A stretch of DNA of 63,767 nt from Thiomicrorhabdus heinhorstiae (GTDB lineage Bacteria > Pseudomonadota > Gammaproteobacteria > Thiomicrospirales > Thiomicrospiraceae): assembly GCF_013391765.2 (NCBI RefSeq), contig NZ_JACBGI020000011.1:1-63767 (forward strand), written 5' to 3'. Below the pieces are notes generated by a model that saw only the letters and a program-made list of their open reading frames with translations, was not told the origin of the DNA and ran no database searches. Of the stretch, positions 17,593 to 26,568 are shown piece after piece; the first letter of the stretch is position 1, and each line of letters opens with the position of its first letter. A program made the translations under genes and the position numbers.

Positions 17593-18639
17593 TTACGGGG
17601 AAGGATAAGTATAGCGTTGATGTATCTGTTCAATTCCGGCAAGCACCTCCTCACTGAGATGCAGGTGAATCGAATCGATATTCTCCTGCAACTGCTGCAT
17701 CGTTGTTGCGCCGATGATGTTCGCAGTCAGGAACGGACGTAAATTTACATAACTCAATGCCATCTGTACCGGCGATAAACCGTGCTGCTGCGCCAAATCC
17801 ACATAAGCTTGAGTAGCGGCATCGGCTTGCGGATTGAAATAGCGATCAAAACGCGGGAAAAGGGTAATTCGCGCATTTTCCGGTCTCTGATTATTCAGGT
17901 ACTTTCCAGCGAGAACGCCGAAAGCCAGGGGGGAATAAGCGAGGAGGCCGACATTCTCCTGATGGGCAACTTCCGCCAATCCGACTTCATAACTGCGATT
18001 GAGCAGGTTATAAGGATTCTGTACCGACACGATTTTCTCCAATCCCATGCTTTTAGCAAGATGCAGAAAATTCATCGTTCCCCATGCCGTTTCATTCGAT
18101 AAACCGATAGCACGAATTTTTCCGGCTTTGACCTGATCCGACAGGGCTTCTAGCGTTTCCGCAAACGGTGTCAAATCATCCGCCATTTCGTTTGGCTGCT
18201 GAAATCCCAGCTTACCGAAAAAATTGGTTTCCCGTTCAGGCCAATGCAGTTGATACAAATCGAGATAATCGGTCTGCAAACGCTTCAAAGAGGCGTTCAA
18301 CGCTTGTTCGATGACATTTTTGGTAAAGCGGGTATTGCCGCCGCGGATATGAGTGACAAACTCGCCCGGTCCGGCGATTTTCGAGGCCAGTACAACTTCA
18401 TCACGACGACCGTGTTTGGCAAACCACTGACCGATAATGGTTTCGGTCGAACCATAGGTTTCCGCTTTCGGCGGGACCGAGTAGAGCTCGGCGGTATCCC
18501 AGAAGTTCACCCCCTGATCCAATGCATAATCCATTTGGGCAAAAGCCTCTTGCAGCGTATTCTGCTCCCCCCAAGTCATGGTACCGAGACAGATTCGACT
18601 GACTTGAATATCCGTATGTCCAAGTGTTGAATAATGCAT
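17593..18639 (-). CDS. tas: Tas-like aldo/keto reductase
   Basis: 348 aa, the length of E. coli Tas (346). NADPH-dependent aldo/keto reductase fold. MHYSTLGHTDIQVSRICLGTM starts the barrel, NFWDTAELYSVPP carries the catalytic Asp and Tyr, LASKIAG the Lys, and LDLYQLHWPER the His. The Tas hallmarks (GEQNTLQEAFAQMDYALDQG) are present. Its physiological substrate is uncertain, as for E. coli Tas. It stands alone, with a gap of about 115 bp to the upstream lipoprotein gene on the same strand. Confidence 0.9.
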   Translation of the reverse strand: MHYSTLGHTDIQVSRICLGTMTWGEQNTLQEAFAQMDYALDQGVNFWDTAELYSVPPKAETYGSTETIIGQWFAKHGRRDEVVLASKIAGPGEFVTHIRGGNTRFTKNVIEQALNASLKRLQTDYLDLYQLHWPERETNFFGKLGFQQPNEMADDLTPFAETLEALSDQVKAGKIRAIGLSNETAWGTMNFLHLAKSMGLEKIVSVQNPYNLLNRSYEVGLAEVAHQENVGLLAYSPLAFGVLAGKYLNNQRPENARITLFPRFDRYFNPQADAATQAYVDLAQQHGLSPVQMALSYVNLRPFLTANIIGATTMQQLQENIDSIHLHLSEEVLAGIEQIHQRYTYPSP

Positions 18640-18755
18640 TTTTGAGCTCCTTTTGAAAGTTTCTGCATTTCCCTCTGTCCTGTCGAAAAGGGGATGCAGT
18701 CAAATAACATGCCAGAAGCCTTTTCCGGCTCTTGGCATTGACCGGTTTTGACGCC

Positions 18756-19619
18756 CTAACGCAAATGGAGAAAACCGGCTTCCATAAATTGAGCGCGGCG
18801 ACTTAAATCGTCAATTTCCCTATCCAACGAATAAATCTCACCGTCCAGATTATCTCTCAATTTCTCGAGTGCTCTGAGCTCCCGATATTGCTGATTTTTA
18901 GACTGATCGGAATAGTTTTTCGCCGATCGCTGCCTTGCTTCGAAAAGCGCCTTTTCCTTGGTTTGAATCTCGTTACTCAGGAACTCTCTCTGCTTCTCAA
19001 GCCCTCTTAATTCCTGATACAGCTGAGTCTGGTAGCGATCTTCGCTGCTGGCCAGCTTCTTACGGATTTCGGCAATTCTTTTATCCGCCGACTTAAGCTT
19101 TGCACGCATCTCTTTCAACTGTTTTTCCTGCGAGGAAGTGTTTGGAGATTGATTCTGACCCTCTTTCAGGCGTTTTCTATGTTGGGCGATCTGTTTATCC
19201 AGTGCTTTCAGCTGCTCAAGCTTCTCTCTACGGAGATCAAGCAGGTTTTGTCGATAATCCAGCAAAGCATAAATCTCACTTCCTCTCGCGTAACCGAACT
19301 CAACTTCCTCAGTATTGATCCCGCCGCACTGGGAAGGAAAAGCGGAACCGTTTTTGCCTAATTTAAAGCCGGTCTGTCTGATGCAGTAACTTTGCAAGCC
19401 TTGCTGATAGCCGCTCAAATACGCATTAAAATCAACCCGAACGCCAACGGGAGCGCAAGCTTCCCGGTGATCGGCAATTCTCTGCGATGAATAACCGTTG
19501 GCGGCATCGCTGTAACCGACTTCATACCAGTTCGCTACCCGACACTCCTCTTCACTTAGGGTTGCGCATCCCGATAAAATCGACGCACCAAGCAAAAGTG
19601 CCATTGCCGGAATTCTCAT
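18756..19619 (-). CDS. DUF2799-type lipoprotein with long coiled coil
   Basis: About 287 aa from a start at 19619 (MRIPAMALLLGASILSGC). The frame extends to 19640, but the 19619 start gives a proper lipoprotein signal with lipobox LSGC. The N-terminal part (to about 120) matches DUF2799: ECRVANWYEVGYSDAANGYSS, then YCIRQTGFKLGKNG and FEYARG-like FGYARGSEIY, with paired Cys. The rest (about 130-270) is a strongly charged heptad-repeat coiled coil with repeats of the type LRELEKQREFL and LRALEKLRDNLDGEI. It is probably anchored in the outer membrane, reaching into the periplasm. Function unknown. The long coiled-coil extension is unusual. Confidence 0.7.
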   Translation of the reverse strand: MRIPAMALLLGASILSGCATLSEEECRVANWYEVGYSDAANGYSSQRIADHREACAPVGVRVDFNAYLSGYQQGLQSYCIRQTGFKLGKNGSAFPSQCGGINTEEVEFGYARGSEIYALLDYRQNLLDLRREKLEQLKALDKQIAQHRKRLKEGQNQSPNTSSQEKQLKEMRAKLKSADKRIAEIRKKLASSEDRYQTQLYQELRGLEKQREFLSNEIQTKEKALFEARQRSAKNYSDQSKNQQYRELRALEKLRDNLDGEIYSLDREIDDLSRRAQFMEAGFLHLR

Positions 19620-19923
19620 ACCTATTTTTTCTCCAACCACGCGTTGCCCTGATTCCTCATAATCACTCTATCACTTAAAGCGATTTTGCAGAAGTTGCAT
19701 TGATCGACTCTCTTATAAAAATCCGCAGCGGAACTTATCAAAATTTACCGATTATGCTATGCTTAGCGCTTTGAATTATCAGTCGATTTTTGCTTCGTCG
19801 ACAGAAGAAGTCGGGACAAAACAGAGATGCTGTTTTCCTTGAAACAATCCCGAATAAATCAGGCTCATACAATACCGCAGTATTGCATTTTCATCGCTGC
19901 CAAAATCGCAAGTGGAACTCTCT
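19620..19923. other. Divergent promoter region of two lipoprotein genes
   Basis: About 300 bp, AT-rich, between divergent lipoprotein genes. It must hold promoters for both directions. No repeat, hairpin with T-run, or known operator is evident. Confidence 0.35.
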
Positions 19924-20376
19924 ATGAACATTAAACCTCACTGGTTTCGTCCAGCCTTTCTTTTGTCTATATTGCTTGTGCTCAGCGGCTGTTTCGGCAT
20001 TACCCAACCGACCGATCCAAGCGTCAAGGAGATGGCCGAACAAAAATTCAACCGCGATTACGCCGGACTCTTTACCGTTGAAGAAGTCGAAAAAATCAAC
20101 GGCTATAAGCAGAACGATACCCACTATGTGGCCGAATTGAAAATCCATGCCATAGCACAACGCTCTCTGGATGAATATGCCAAAGCGATTATGCACGACG
20201 AATCTCTCAGCGGTTTGGAAAAACTGACTCAGTCCATGTCTGTCGGACTTTTGAAAATGACACTGCCGGAGTTTCAATCCGGCGATCGTCTCGAATTTGA
20301 TCGCGACTACCTGTTTATCAAAACCGATAACGGGTGGATGCTGAAAAAAGAACTTGAACAGAGCGCTGACAATTAA
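19924..20376 (+). CDS. Small lipoprotein upstream of luxS
   Basis: 150 aa from ATG at 19924 (an in-frame GTG at 19912 is less likely because GTGGA can serve as the ribosome binding site). The N terminus [12 protein letters not shown] with lipobox LVLSGCFG marks a lipoprotein. The mature part ([21 protein letters not shown], then [11 protein letters not shown] and WMLKKELEQ) looks like a small alpha/beta NTF2-like or DUF4878-type fold. That is only an impression. It is 35 bp before luxS and could share its transcript. Confidence 0.65.
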   Translation: MNIKPHWFRPAFLLSILLVLSGCFGITQPTDPSVKEMAEQKFNRDYAGLFTVEEVEKINGYKQNDTHYVAELKIHAIAQRSLDEYAKAIMHDESLSGLEKLTQSMSVGLLKMTLPEFQSGDRLEFDRDYLFIKTDNGWMLKKELEQSADN

Positions 20377-20411
20377 GCCGTTCTGAATGTAAACACGATG
20401 AAGGAATCAAC

Positions 20412-20933
20412 ATGCCTCTACTAGACAGCTTTACCGTAGACCATACCATTATGAATGCACCTGCGGTGCGTGTCGCCAAAACCATGACATCACCGTCCGG
20501 CGACACCATTACCGTTTACGATCTGCGTTTCAATAAACCGAATGAATCGATTATGGGCGAAAAAGGTATTCATACCCTTGAGCACTTGTTTGCCGGTTTT
20601 ATGCGCGACCACTTGAACTGCAAAGACGTGGAAATCATCGACATTTCACCGATGGGCTGCCGCACCGGTTTCTATATGAGCCTGTTGGGCGCTCCAAGCG
20701 AAGAGCAGGTTGCCGAAGCCTGGCTGGCGGCGATGCATGACGTTTTGGCGGTAGAACGCATGGAAGACATTCCTGAATTGAACGTCTACCAGTGCGGTAC
20801 CTACACCATGCACTCTCTGGACGAAGCTCAGGAGATCGCTCGCGGCATTATCGAACACGGCATCGGCGTCAATAAAAACACCGAGCTGGCGATGAGCCCG
20901 GAAAAATTGCGTGAACTAGGCAACGAGGTCTAA
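20412..20933 (+). CDS. luxS: S-ribosylhomocysteine lyase LuxS
   Basis: 173 aa. It splits S-ribosylhomocysteine into homocysteine and DPD, the precursor of autoinducer-2. Metal ligands His54 and His58 (HTLEH with the general base Glu57) and Cys128 (VYQCGT) are all present, as is Cys83 in [13 protein letters not shown] precedes the ATG. The mtnN gene follows one base after the stop, so the two consecutive steps of SAH recycling are coupled. Confidence 0.98.
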   Translation: MPLLDSFTVDHTIMNAPAVRVAKTMTSPSGDTITVYDLRFNKPNESIMGEKGIHTLEHLFAGFMRDHLNCKDVEIIDISPMGCRTGFYMSLLGAPSEEQVAEAWLAAMHDVLAVERMEDIPELNVYQCGTYTMHSLDEAQEIARGIIEHGIGVNKNTELAMSPEKLRELGNEV

Positions 20934-20934
20934 G

Positions 20935-21639
20935 GTGAAAATAGCGATTATCGGAGCGATGGAGGAAGAGGTTTCTCTATTGAGAAGCCGTCTGGACGAT
21001 CTAACCACTACGACCATCGCCGGTTACGAATATTACAGCGGCCGCATCGACGGCAGTGAAATCGTGCTTTTACGTTCCGGCATCGGCAAGGTCAATGCCG
21101 CCATCAGCACCACGGTACTGTTGCAGAGCTTTCAGCCGGACTACGTCATCAATACCGGATCGGCCGGCGGTTTTCACGTTGATCTGAATGTCGGCGACAT
21201 CGTCATCAGCAGCTCGGTATGCCACCACGACGTCGACGTCACGCCTTTCGGTTATGAACTGGGGCAGGTACCGGGTATGCCGAGCTGTTTCCTGCCGGAC
21301 GCAAAACTGGTCAAAGCGGCCCAGCACAGCATTGAAGATCTGGCGGAAGTGGTGCATATGCATGGTTTGATCGCCACCGGCGACCGTTTTATGCATCATC
21401 CTGACGATGTCGATCTGACCCGTGAAAAATTCCCGGAAATGATCGCCTGCGAAATGGAAGCGGCAGCGGTCGCCCAGGTGTGTTACACCTTCGATAAACC
21501 GTTTGTGATTATCCGCTCTCTATCGGATATTGCCGGTAAGGAAAATGCGGTGACTTTCGAGCAGTACCTGCAACAGGCAGCGACCCATTCGGCCAAAGTC
21601 ATTCTGGGCATGCTGAAATATCTCAACGGCAATGCCTGA
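20935..21639 (+). CDS. mtnN: 5'-methylthioadenosine/S-adenosylhomocysteine nucleosidase
   Basis: 234 aa. Hydrolyses SAH to S-ribosylhomocysteine and adenine, and MTA to methylthioribose. It starts with GTG at 20935, one base after luxS. Family motifs are MKIAIIGAMEEEVSLL, the GSAGGF turn (NTGSAGGFH) with the SSSVCHHDVDVTPFGYELGQ loop, MEAAAVAQVC (ribose/catalytic Glu) and IIRSLSDIAG with catalytic Asp. It supplies the LuxS substrate. Confidence 0.97.
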   Translation: MKIAIIGAMEEEVSLLRSRLDDLTTTTIAGYEYYSGRIDGSEIVLLRSGIGKVNAAISTTVLLQSFQPDYVINTGSAGGFHVDLNVGDIVISSSVCHHDVDVTPFGYELGQVPGMPSCFLPDAKLVKAAQHSIEDLAEVVHMHGLIATGDRFMHHPDDVDLTREKFPEMIACEMEAAAVAQVCYTFDKPFVIIRSLSDIAGKENAVTFEQYLQQAATHSAKVILGMLKYLNGNA

Positions 21640-21650
21640 TTTCCGGATAA

Positions 21651-21687
21651 CGTTAATGCGCTTTAAAGAAATTAAGGTGCATTAACG
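21651..21687. terminator. Inverted repeat between mtnN and yjdF-like gene
   Basis: CGTTAATGC (21651-21659) and GCATTAACG (21679-21687) are a perfect 9-bp dyad with a 19-base loop, between two convergent genes. A T-run is lacking on both sides, so it may be a weak bidirectional terminator. It overlaps the last codons of the minus-strand gene. Confidence 0.45.
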
Positions 21688-22278
21688 GCTTTGCACTGCC
21701 TGCAGCTGCTTATCATGCCAGGAAGCCAAAAACAGTAACGCGCAAATCGCGCCGAACAACGCAAAGCCCATATCGGACTGCGTATCCCATACATACCCTT
21801 GAGTTCCCAGGAAGGCGTCGGCCGCTTCGTCGGACAACAACGCCACCCACCATTCGATCAGTTCGTAAAAGGCACTGATGCCGAGACAGAAACCGACAAT
21901 AATAATATTGCGCCAACCGTCCTTGACGATCTGCAACCGGATAAATAACTCTCTGGCGACCAGAGCCGGAACAAAACCTTGTGCAAAATGCCCGAGCTTG
22001 TCGAAATTATTGCGCTCACCATCCACCCAATGTTGCAGATCGGTAAACAGCGGCACTTCGGCGTAGGTGTAATGACCGCCAACCATCAGAATAATGCAAT
22101 GAATAAGAATCAGCCCATAGAGCAAAGGCGTCAGAGGGAAACGACGATAGGTTGATGCCAGTATCACGAATGCAACCAGCGCCGGAAAAACTTCCAAAAA
22201 CCAGGTTAGATCGTCTTTCGGATGATAGCCTGACCACAGCAGGACACCGCCAAAAATACCAATCCACAGCCATTTCAT
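21682..22278 (-). CDS. yjdF: YjdF-like (DUF2238) inner-membrane protein
   Basis: About 198 aa from ATG at 22278 (MKWLWIGIFGG), chosen because GGAGGA lies 8 bases before it. About six hydrophobic segments. The DUF2238 signature residues are visible: HYTYAEVP, NNFDKLGHFAQGFVPAL, FYELIEWW and GYVWDTQSDMGFALFGA. E. coli YjdF is an uncharacterised membrane protein with the same motifs. It may be co-transcribed with the upstream GGDEF gene (54 bp). Function unknown. Confidence 0.85.
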   Translation of the reverse strand: MKWLWIGIFGGVLLWSGYHPKDDLTWFLEVFPALVAFVILASTYRRFPLTPLLYGLILIHCIILMVGGHYTYAEVPLFTDLQHWVDGERNNFDKLGHFAQGFVPALVARELFIRLQIVKDGWRNIIIVGFCLGISAFYELIEWWVALLSDEAADAFLGTQGYVWDTQSDMGFALFGAICALLFLASWHDKQLQAVQSR

Positions 22279-22332
22279 ACCGGCTTCCTCCCGAGGTACC
22301 TCTAATTTTAGGATCACGGAATAGAGACTTTT

Positions 22333-23781
22333 CTATTCACAATTACAGAGATTTTGCCACAAATGGCCTTGTAACTGTTGGATACCGGCTTGCAGATAAA
22401 GTTGTTTTTCCTGTTCGCTATCGACCTGATCAACCGCTAAAACCGCCCCGGTCAAAGCGGCAAATTGTGCCATGGCAGACAAAATTGTCTGTCCCTGTGG
22501 CTGATCAACGGCGTTTCTTGCCCACTCAGCATCCAGTTGTAAAACCTTGAAAGATAGCTGACTGAGCAGATTTAAGTCAATGCCGCTTTCTCCGACATCG
22601 TCCAATTCCAATTCAAAGCCCTGCTCCCGCCAGCGTTTTAGAATACCTATCGCCTTTTCAGAGGCAAGTAATTTACTCTTAGCGGAAACGGCCAGCCGAA
22701 TTGTACCGGCAGGCACTTTGCTTGCCTGCCACGCCTTGGTCATCGCATCGCATAACGGATCATTCAGCAACGCATCAATCACCGGGAAACTGATTGTCGG
22801 TAAATCGTCTTGCGGACGGTTTTCCATCCAGGCCAGTACGCTTTCCCACCACCACAACATCAGCGAAGGCGCCACCGGATCGTCCTGCGAGCAGTCTTTC
22901 CAGGTTTTAAAGTAACTGCCTTCATAAGCTTCATCTGGACAACTCAGGTCGGCACGCAAGCTTAAAACATTTTGCGATGCCGCTCCCACCTGGGGACTAA
23001 ACAGCAACTTCAAACGGCGCTGCTTCATGCCTTCTGCCAGACAGGAGGATTGCGGCTTACAACACTCCTCCGCCTTTTCCGGCATCAACTCTTCGACAAA
23101 ACAATAGCCTTTGCGTTTGCCTTTACAGAAATAGAGCGCCTTGTCCGATTGCTCGATCAGATCCTGAGCAGAGCGGCCATTATGCGGAAAACGTGCGATA
23201 CCGATGGAGGTCGACACCCGCAAACTGCGGTTTTGATAGATAAAGTCGCGAGAAACACTTTTCAGAATACGCTGACAGACTCGTTCAATCACCTCGCGAT
23301 CGGACAAACCGGTCAGAAGAACCACAAACTCGTCACCGCCATAACGACTGACAATATCTTCATCACGCACGGCAGATGCTAAACGCTTACCGACTTCTGC
23401 CAATAAATTGTCACCGCATAAATGCCCATAGGTGTCATTAATCGGTTTGAAACCGTTCAGATCCAAAAACAGTAAAACAAAGGGCGAGTTTTGATTCTGC
23501 GTGACCAGACGCTCCAGTGTCCGATCAAAAAACAGGCGATTCGGCAGTTGAGTCAAGCTGTCGAAAAATGCCAATTGAAACAGTTCTTGAGCGTGACGCT
23601 CGATCTGCCCGGACACCTGAGAATCCAGATCTTTCGGCAAGTCTTCACTATGCGAAAAACGTTCTCCCAACAGCGACATAAAGCGCTTGGCGTCTATCGT
23701 TGTTTCGCTTTTGCGACGCTCTTTCAGGTCGGTCGAAACCATTTCTTGCTGTGATTGTTTATCTGATTTGAGATCGTTCAT
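22333..23781 (-). CDS. GGDEF protein with degenerate EAL domain
   Basis: 482 aa. The GGDEF domain (about 70-230) has an intact active site, RYGGDEF (147-152 region), and an RxxD inhibitory site (RDED) five residues before it, so it probably makes cyclic di-GMP with product inhibition. The C-terminal half (about 245-482) has EAL-domain shape but lacks its catalytic signature. The EAL position reads SLRAD, the DDFGTG motif is LDDVGES, and the KID strand is LQLDAEW. It is likely catalytically dead and may bind c-di-GMP or regulate. No signal, membrane or sensor domain is seen, so it is cytoplasmic. Confidence 0.85.
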   Translation of the reverse strand: MNDLKSDKQSQQEMVSTDLKERRKSETTIDAKRFMSLLGERFSHSEDLPKDLDSQVSGQIERHAQELFQLAFFDSLTQLPNRLFFDRTLERLVTQNQNSPFVLLFLDLNGFKPINDTYGHLCGDNLLAEVGKRLASAVRDEDIVSRYGGDEFVVLLTGLSDREVIERVCQRILKSVSRDFIYQNRSLRVSTSIGIARFPHNGRSAQDLIEQSDKALYFCKGKRKGYCFVEELMPEKAEECCKPQSSCLAEGMKQRRLKLLFSPQVGAASQNVLSLRADLSCPDEAYEGSYFKTWKDCSQDDPVAPSLMLWWWESVLAWMENRPQDDLPTISFPVIDALLNDPLCDAMTKAWQASKVPAGTIRLAVSAKSKLLASEKAIGILKRWREQGFELELDDVGESGIDLNLLSQLSFKVLQLDAEWARNAVDQPQGQTILSAMAQFAALTGAVLAVDQVDSEQEKQLYLQAGIQQLQGHLWQNLCNCE

Positions 23782-23974
23782 CTTCTATTACTCAACGCTC
23801 GATAATCGCCCTCGAAGCGTCTCACCGAAAATACTTTTAAAATACCGTTATAATGCCACACAATGTTCTATAAGGATTTTTTCCGTTTATCCTGTCGTTT
23901 CTCAAGCGACATCGAATAAGGGAAAAAACCCGCAGCAAAACCATTCTAAGCATCATGTTAGCAAAGGAGATGCC

Positions 23975-25165
23975 ATGTCCAGCATTGGTACGCCATTTTC
24001 ACCTACCGCCATCAAAGTCATGCTTTGCGGTGCCGGAGAGCTCGGCAAAGAAGTTGCCATCGAACTACAACGCCTAGGTGTCGAAGTTATCGCCGTCGAT
24101 CGCTATGCAAACGCTCCGGCAATGCAGGTGGCCGACCGTAGTCACGTTATTAATATGCTGGACGGCACCGAATTACGCCGCATCATCGAACAGGAACAGC
24201 CGCACATGGTGGTGCCTGAGATCGAAGCCATTGCCACCGACACCCTGGCGGAGATGGAGCAGGAAGGCGTCAAAATCATTCCAACCGCGCGCGCAACGCA
24301 ATTGACTATGAACCGCGAAGGCATTCGCCGTCTGGCAGCGGAAACTCTAGGTCTGTCGACCTCTCCTTATGAATTTGCAGATAATCAGGCCGACTTCACT
24401 GCCGCTGTCGAACGCATCGGCATGCCATGTGTCGTCAAACCGATCATGAGCTCTTCGGGTAAAGGCCAGAGTGTAATCCGCAACAGCGACGATATTTTAC
24501 CGGCCTGGCAATATGCTCAGGAAGGTGGTCGTGCCGGGAAAGGACGTGTGATCATTGAAGGCTTTGTCGACTTCGATTATGAAATTACCCTGTTGACCGT
24601 GCGTCACAAAGACGGAGTCAGTTTCTGCGAGCCGATCGGTCATTATCAGGAAGACGGCGACTATCGCCAGTCCTGGCAGCCGCAGCCGATGAGTCCTGCC
24701 GCCCTGCAAGCCTCCCAGGACATTGCCGAAAAAATCACCAGCGAGCTGTGTGGTGAAAACGGACGCGGCCTGTTCGGCGTTGAGCTTTTTGTTAAAGGCG
24801 ATCACGTTTATTTCAGCGAAGTGTCGCCGCGACCGCATGATACCGGCCTGGTCACCTTGATCTCTCAGGATCTGTCGGAATTCGCACTGCACGTACGTGC
24901 GATTCTGGAATTGCCGATTCCGAATATTCATCAGCATGGCCCGTCTGCGTCAAGCGTTATCCTGCCGACCGGCACCTCGACTCAAACCGCTTTTACCAAC
25001 CTTGAACAGGCTCTAGCGGATGCCGATACGCAATTACGCCTGTTCGGAAAACCGGATATCGACGGTCGTCGTCGCATGGGCGTGGCCATGGCTCGTGCCA
25101 ACGATATCGATAGTGCAATCGAAAAAGCCAAACGCGCTGCCGCTGCGGTAAAAGTCGAATTCTAA
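23975..25165 (+). CDS. purT: Formate-dependent GAR transformylase PurT
   Basis: 396 aa from ATG at 23975, behind AAGGAG. The open frame extends upstream but the E. coli protein has 392 aa. It makes formyl-GAR from GAR, formate and ATP in purine synthesis, using an ATP-grasp fold. [23 protein letters not shown] starts the N-domain. [16 protein letters not shown] binds ATP, with [15 protein letters not shown] and [14 protein letters not shown] further on. It is divergent from the GGDEF gene. Confidence 0.96.
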   Translation: MSSIGTPFSPTAIKVMLCGAGELGKEVAIELQRLGVEVIAVDRYANAPAMQVADRSHVINMLDGTELRRIIEQEQPHMVVPEIEAIATDTLAEMEQEGVKIIPTARATQLTMNREGIRRLAAETLGLSTSPYEFADNQADFTAAVERIGMPCVVKPIMSSSGKGQSVIRNSDDILPAWQYAQEGGRAGKGRVIIEGFVDFDYEITLLTVRHKDGVSFCEPIGHYQEDGDYRQSWQPQPMSPAALQASQDIAEKITSELCGENGRGLFGVELFVKGDHVYFSEVSPRPHDTGLVTLISQDLSEFALHVRAILELPIPNIHQHGPSASSVILPTGTSTQTAFTNLEQALADADTQLRLFGKPDIDGRRRMGVAMARANDIDSAIEKAKRAAAAVKVEF

Positions 25166-25183
25166 CTCCCTTCCTATCTTCTT

Positions 25184-25208
25184 CCCGCAAACCCTTGTGA
25201 TTTGCGGG
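25184..25208 (+). terminator. Hairpin downstream of purT
   Basis: CCCGCAAA (25184-25191) and TTTGCGGG (25201-25208) form an 8-bp stem with a 9-base loop, about 18 bp after the purT stop. The following T content is low, so termination may be partial. Confidence 0.6.
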
Positions 25209-25229
25209 CTCTAAATCGTTCTTATCGAG

Positions 25230-25268
25230 TTATACAAAGTTTTCCCACTTATACCCAACTTATCCACA
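25230..25268. promoter_or_regulatory. DnaA-box cluster upstream of rpoH
   Basis: TTATCCACA at 25260-25268 matches the DnaA box consensus TTATNCACA exactly. TTATACAAA (25230-25238) and TTATACCCA (25249-25257) each differ by one base. All three are in the same orientation within 39 bp. In E. coli DnaA represses rpoH through boxes in its promoter region, so the same control is plausible here. The start of rpoH is about 185 bp downstream. Confidence 0.65.
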
Positions 25269-25382
25269 GGCGGTATTTTTACAGATGTAGCCCTTTAAAA
25301 ATTCAGGTTTGCTTCATCATTAATAAACTCCACAACCGATAAAATAAAATTATGAATAAACAATGAAACCTTTAGCACTCTC

Positions 25383-25412
25383 TTGCATTGACTGCTAAAC
25401 TTCTGCTATATT
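25383..25412 (+). promoter_or_regulatory. Possible sigma-70 promoter of rpoH
   Basis: TTGCAT (25383-25388), an 18-base spacer, and TATATT (25407-25412), followed by the rpoH ATG at 25452. The match is moderate. Other promoters, such as a sigma-E type, could exist but are not evident. Confidence 0.45.
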
Positions 25413-25451
25413 TTTAAGCAATTCAAATAAAGCGTTATGGAGGTCTTTTAA

Positions 25452-26327
25452 ATGTCTAAGATCATCACAGCTCAACAAAACAATCTACCTGCGGTGCAAG
25501 TCGCTTCGCATCAGCTGGTTCCGGGAGCGGACCTGGAAACTTACTTGCGCACGGTACAAAGCATTCATCAACTGAGTGCGGAAGAAGAACGTGAACTTGC
25601 CGAACGCCTTTACTATCAACAAGATTTGGATGCGGCTCGCCAATTGATTCTTTCTTCACTGCGCTATGTTGTACCGGTTGCCCGCAGCTACAAAGGCTAC
25701 GGTTTGCCACTGAGCGATATCATCCAAGAAGGTAATGTCGGCTTGATGAAAGCAGTGAAGCGTTTCAATCCGGAAGAAGGCGTTCGTCTGATGACTTTCG
25801 CGGTTCACTGGATTCGCGCCGAAATCAACGAATACGTGATCCGTAACTGGCGTATCGTTAAAACTGCCACCACCAAAGCACAGCGCAAACTGTTCTTTAA
25901 ACTGCGCGGCAGTAAAAAATCTCTGGAATGGTTTGGAGATAAGGATGCTGACCGCGTTGCCGAAGAGCTTGGCGTTACCCGCAAAGACGTACTGGAAATG
26001 GAAACCCGCTTGTACGGGAAAGATATTTCGGTAGACGGTCCAAGAGACGACGACGAGCAAACGACTTTCCCGGTTCTTGTCAGTGAACAGGCAGACCCGG
26101 AAACCCAGCTGGTACAGCAAAACCAGGCTGAATATCAGATGCGCCGCATGCAGGAAGCTTTGTCGACTCTTGACGAACGTAGCCACGATATTCTGCAGAA
26201 ACGTTGGTTGAGCGACCAAAAAGTCGGCTTGAAAGAACTTTCCGAGGAATACGGTGTTTCCATGGAACGCATCCGTCAGGTAGAAAAACAAGCTTTGGGT
26301 AAATTAAAAAACCTGCTGCTTGCCTAA
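25452..26327 (+). CDS. rpoH: Heat-shock sigma factor RpoH (sigma-32)
   Basis: 291 aa. Directs RNA polymerase to heat-shock promoters. Region 2 (YVVPVARSYKGYGLPLSDIIQEGNVGLMKAVKRF, residues about 72-105) is followed by the RpoH box QRKLFFKLR (144-152), which is the feature that separates sigma-32 from other sigma factors. Region 4 HTH is GLKELSEEYGVSMERIRQVEKQ. A GGAGG lies upstream of the ATG. Translation control by mRNA folding is common in the family, but was not analysed here. Confidence 0.97.
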   Translation: MSKIITAQQNNLPAVQVASHQLVPGADLETYLRTVQSIHQLSAEEERELAERLYYQQDLDAARQLILSSLRYVVPVARSYKGYGLPLSDIIQEGNVGLMKAVKRFNPEEGVRLMTFAVHWIRAEINEYVIRNWRIVKTATTKAQRKLFFKLRGSKKSLEWFGDKDADRVAEELGVTRKDVLEMETRLYGKDISVDGPRDDDEQTTFPVLVSEQADPETQLVQQNQAEYQMRRMQEALSTLDERSHDILQKRWLSDQKVGLKELSEEYGVSMERIRQVEKQALGKLKNLLLA

Positions 26328-26354
26328 GCGATCAAATTGTACACCCCTTCAATG

Positions 26355-26396
26355 AAACCCGCGTTAGCAGTCCGCTGTCGCGGGTTTCTTTTTTCC
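26355..26396 (+). terminator. Intrinsic terminator of rpoH
   Basis: AAACCCGCG (26355-26363) pairs with CGCGGGTTT (26379-26387) around a 15-base loop, followed by CTTTTTT. It lies 27 bp after the rpoH stop. Confidence 0.88.
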
Positions 26397-26568
26397 GCAG
26401 TTCCGATATTGAAAAAGCGACAATCTATTGATTAATAGAATAAAACTCTAGAGAATATTTGCATATAATCTATACAAGGCAAAGGGATCTATTTCCGCAA
26501 ATTTCTTTATCCCGACACCGCCATATTCATTCACTTTGCATCTCAGAGGAGCAAGCGCCCGAAACATC

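Noticed and set aside
23687-23974. N-terminal extension of purT to 23687
   Set aside because: Extension has no family similarity and the internal ATG at 23975 has a clear AAGGAG.
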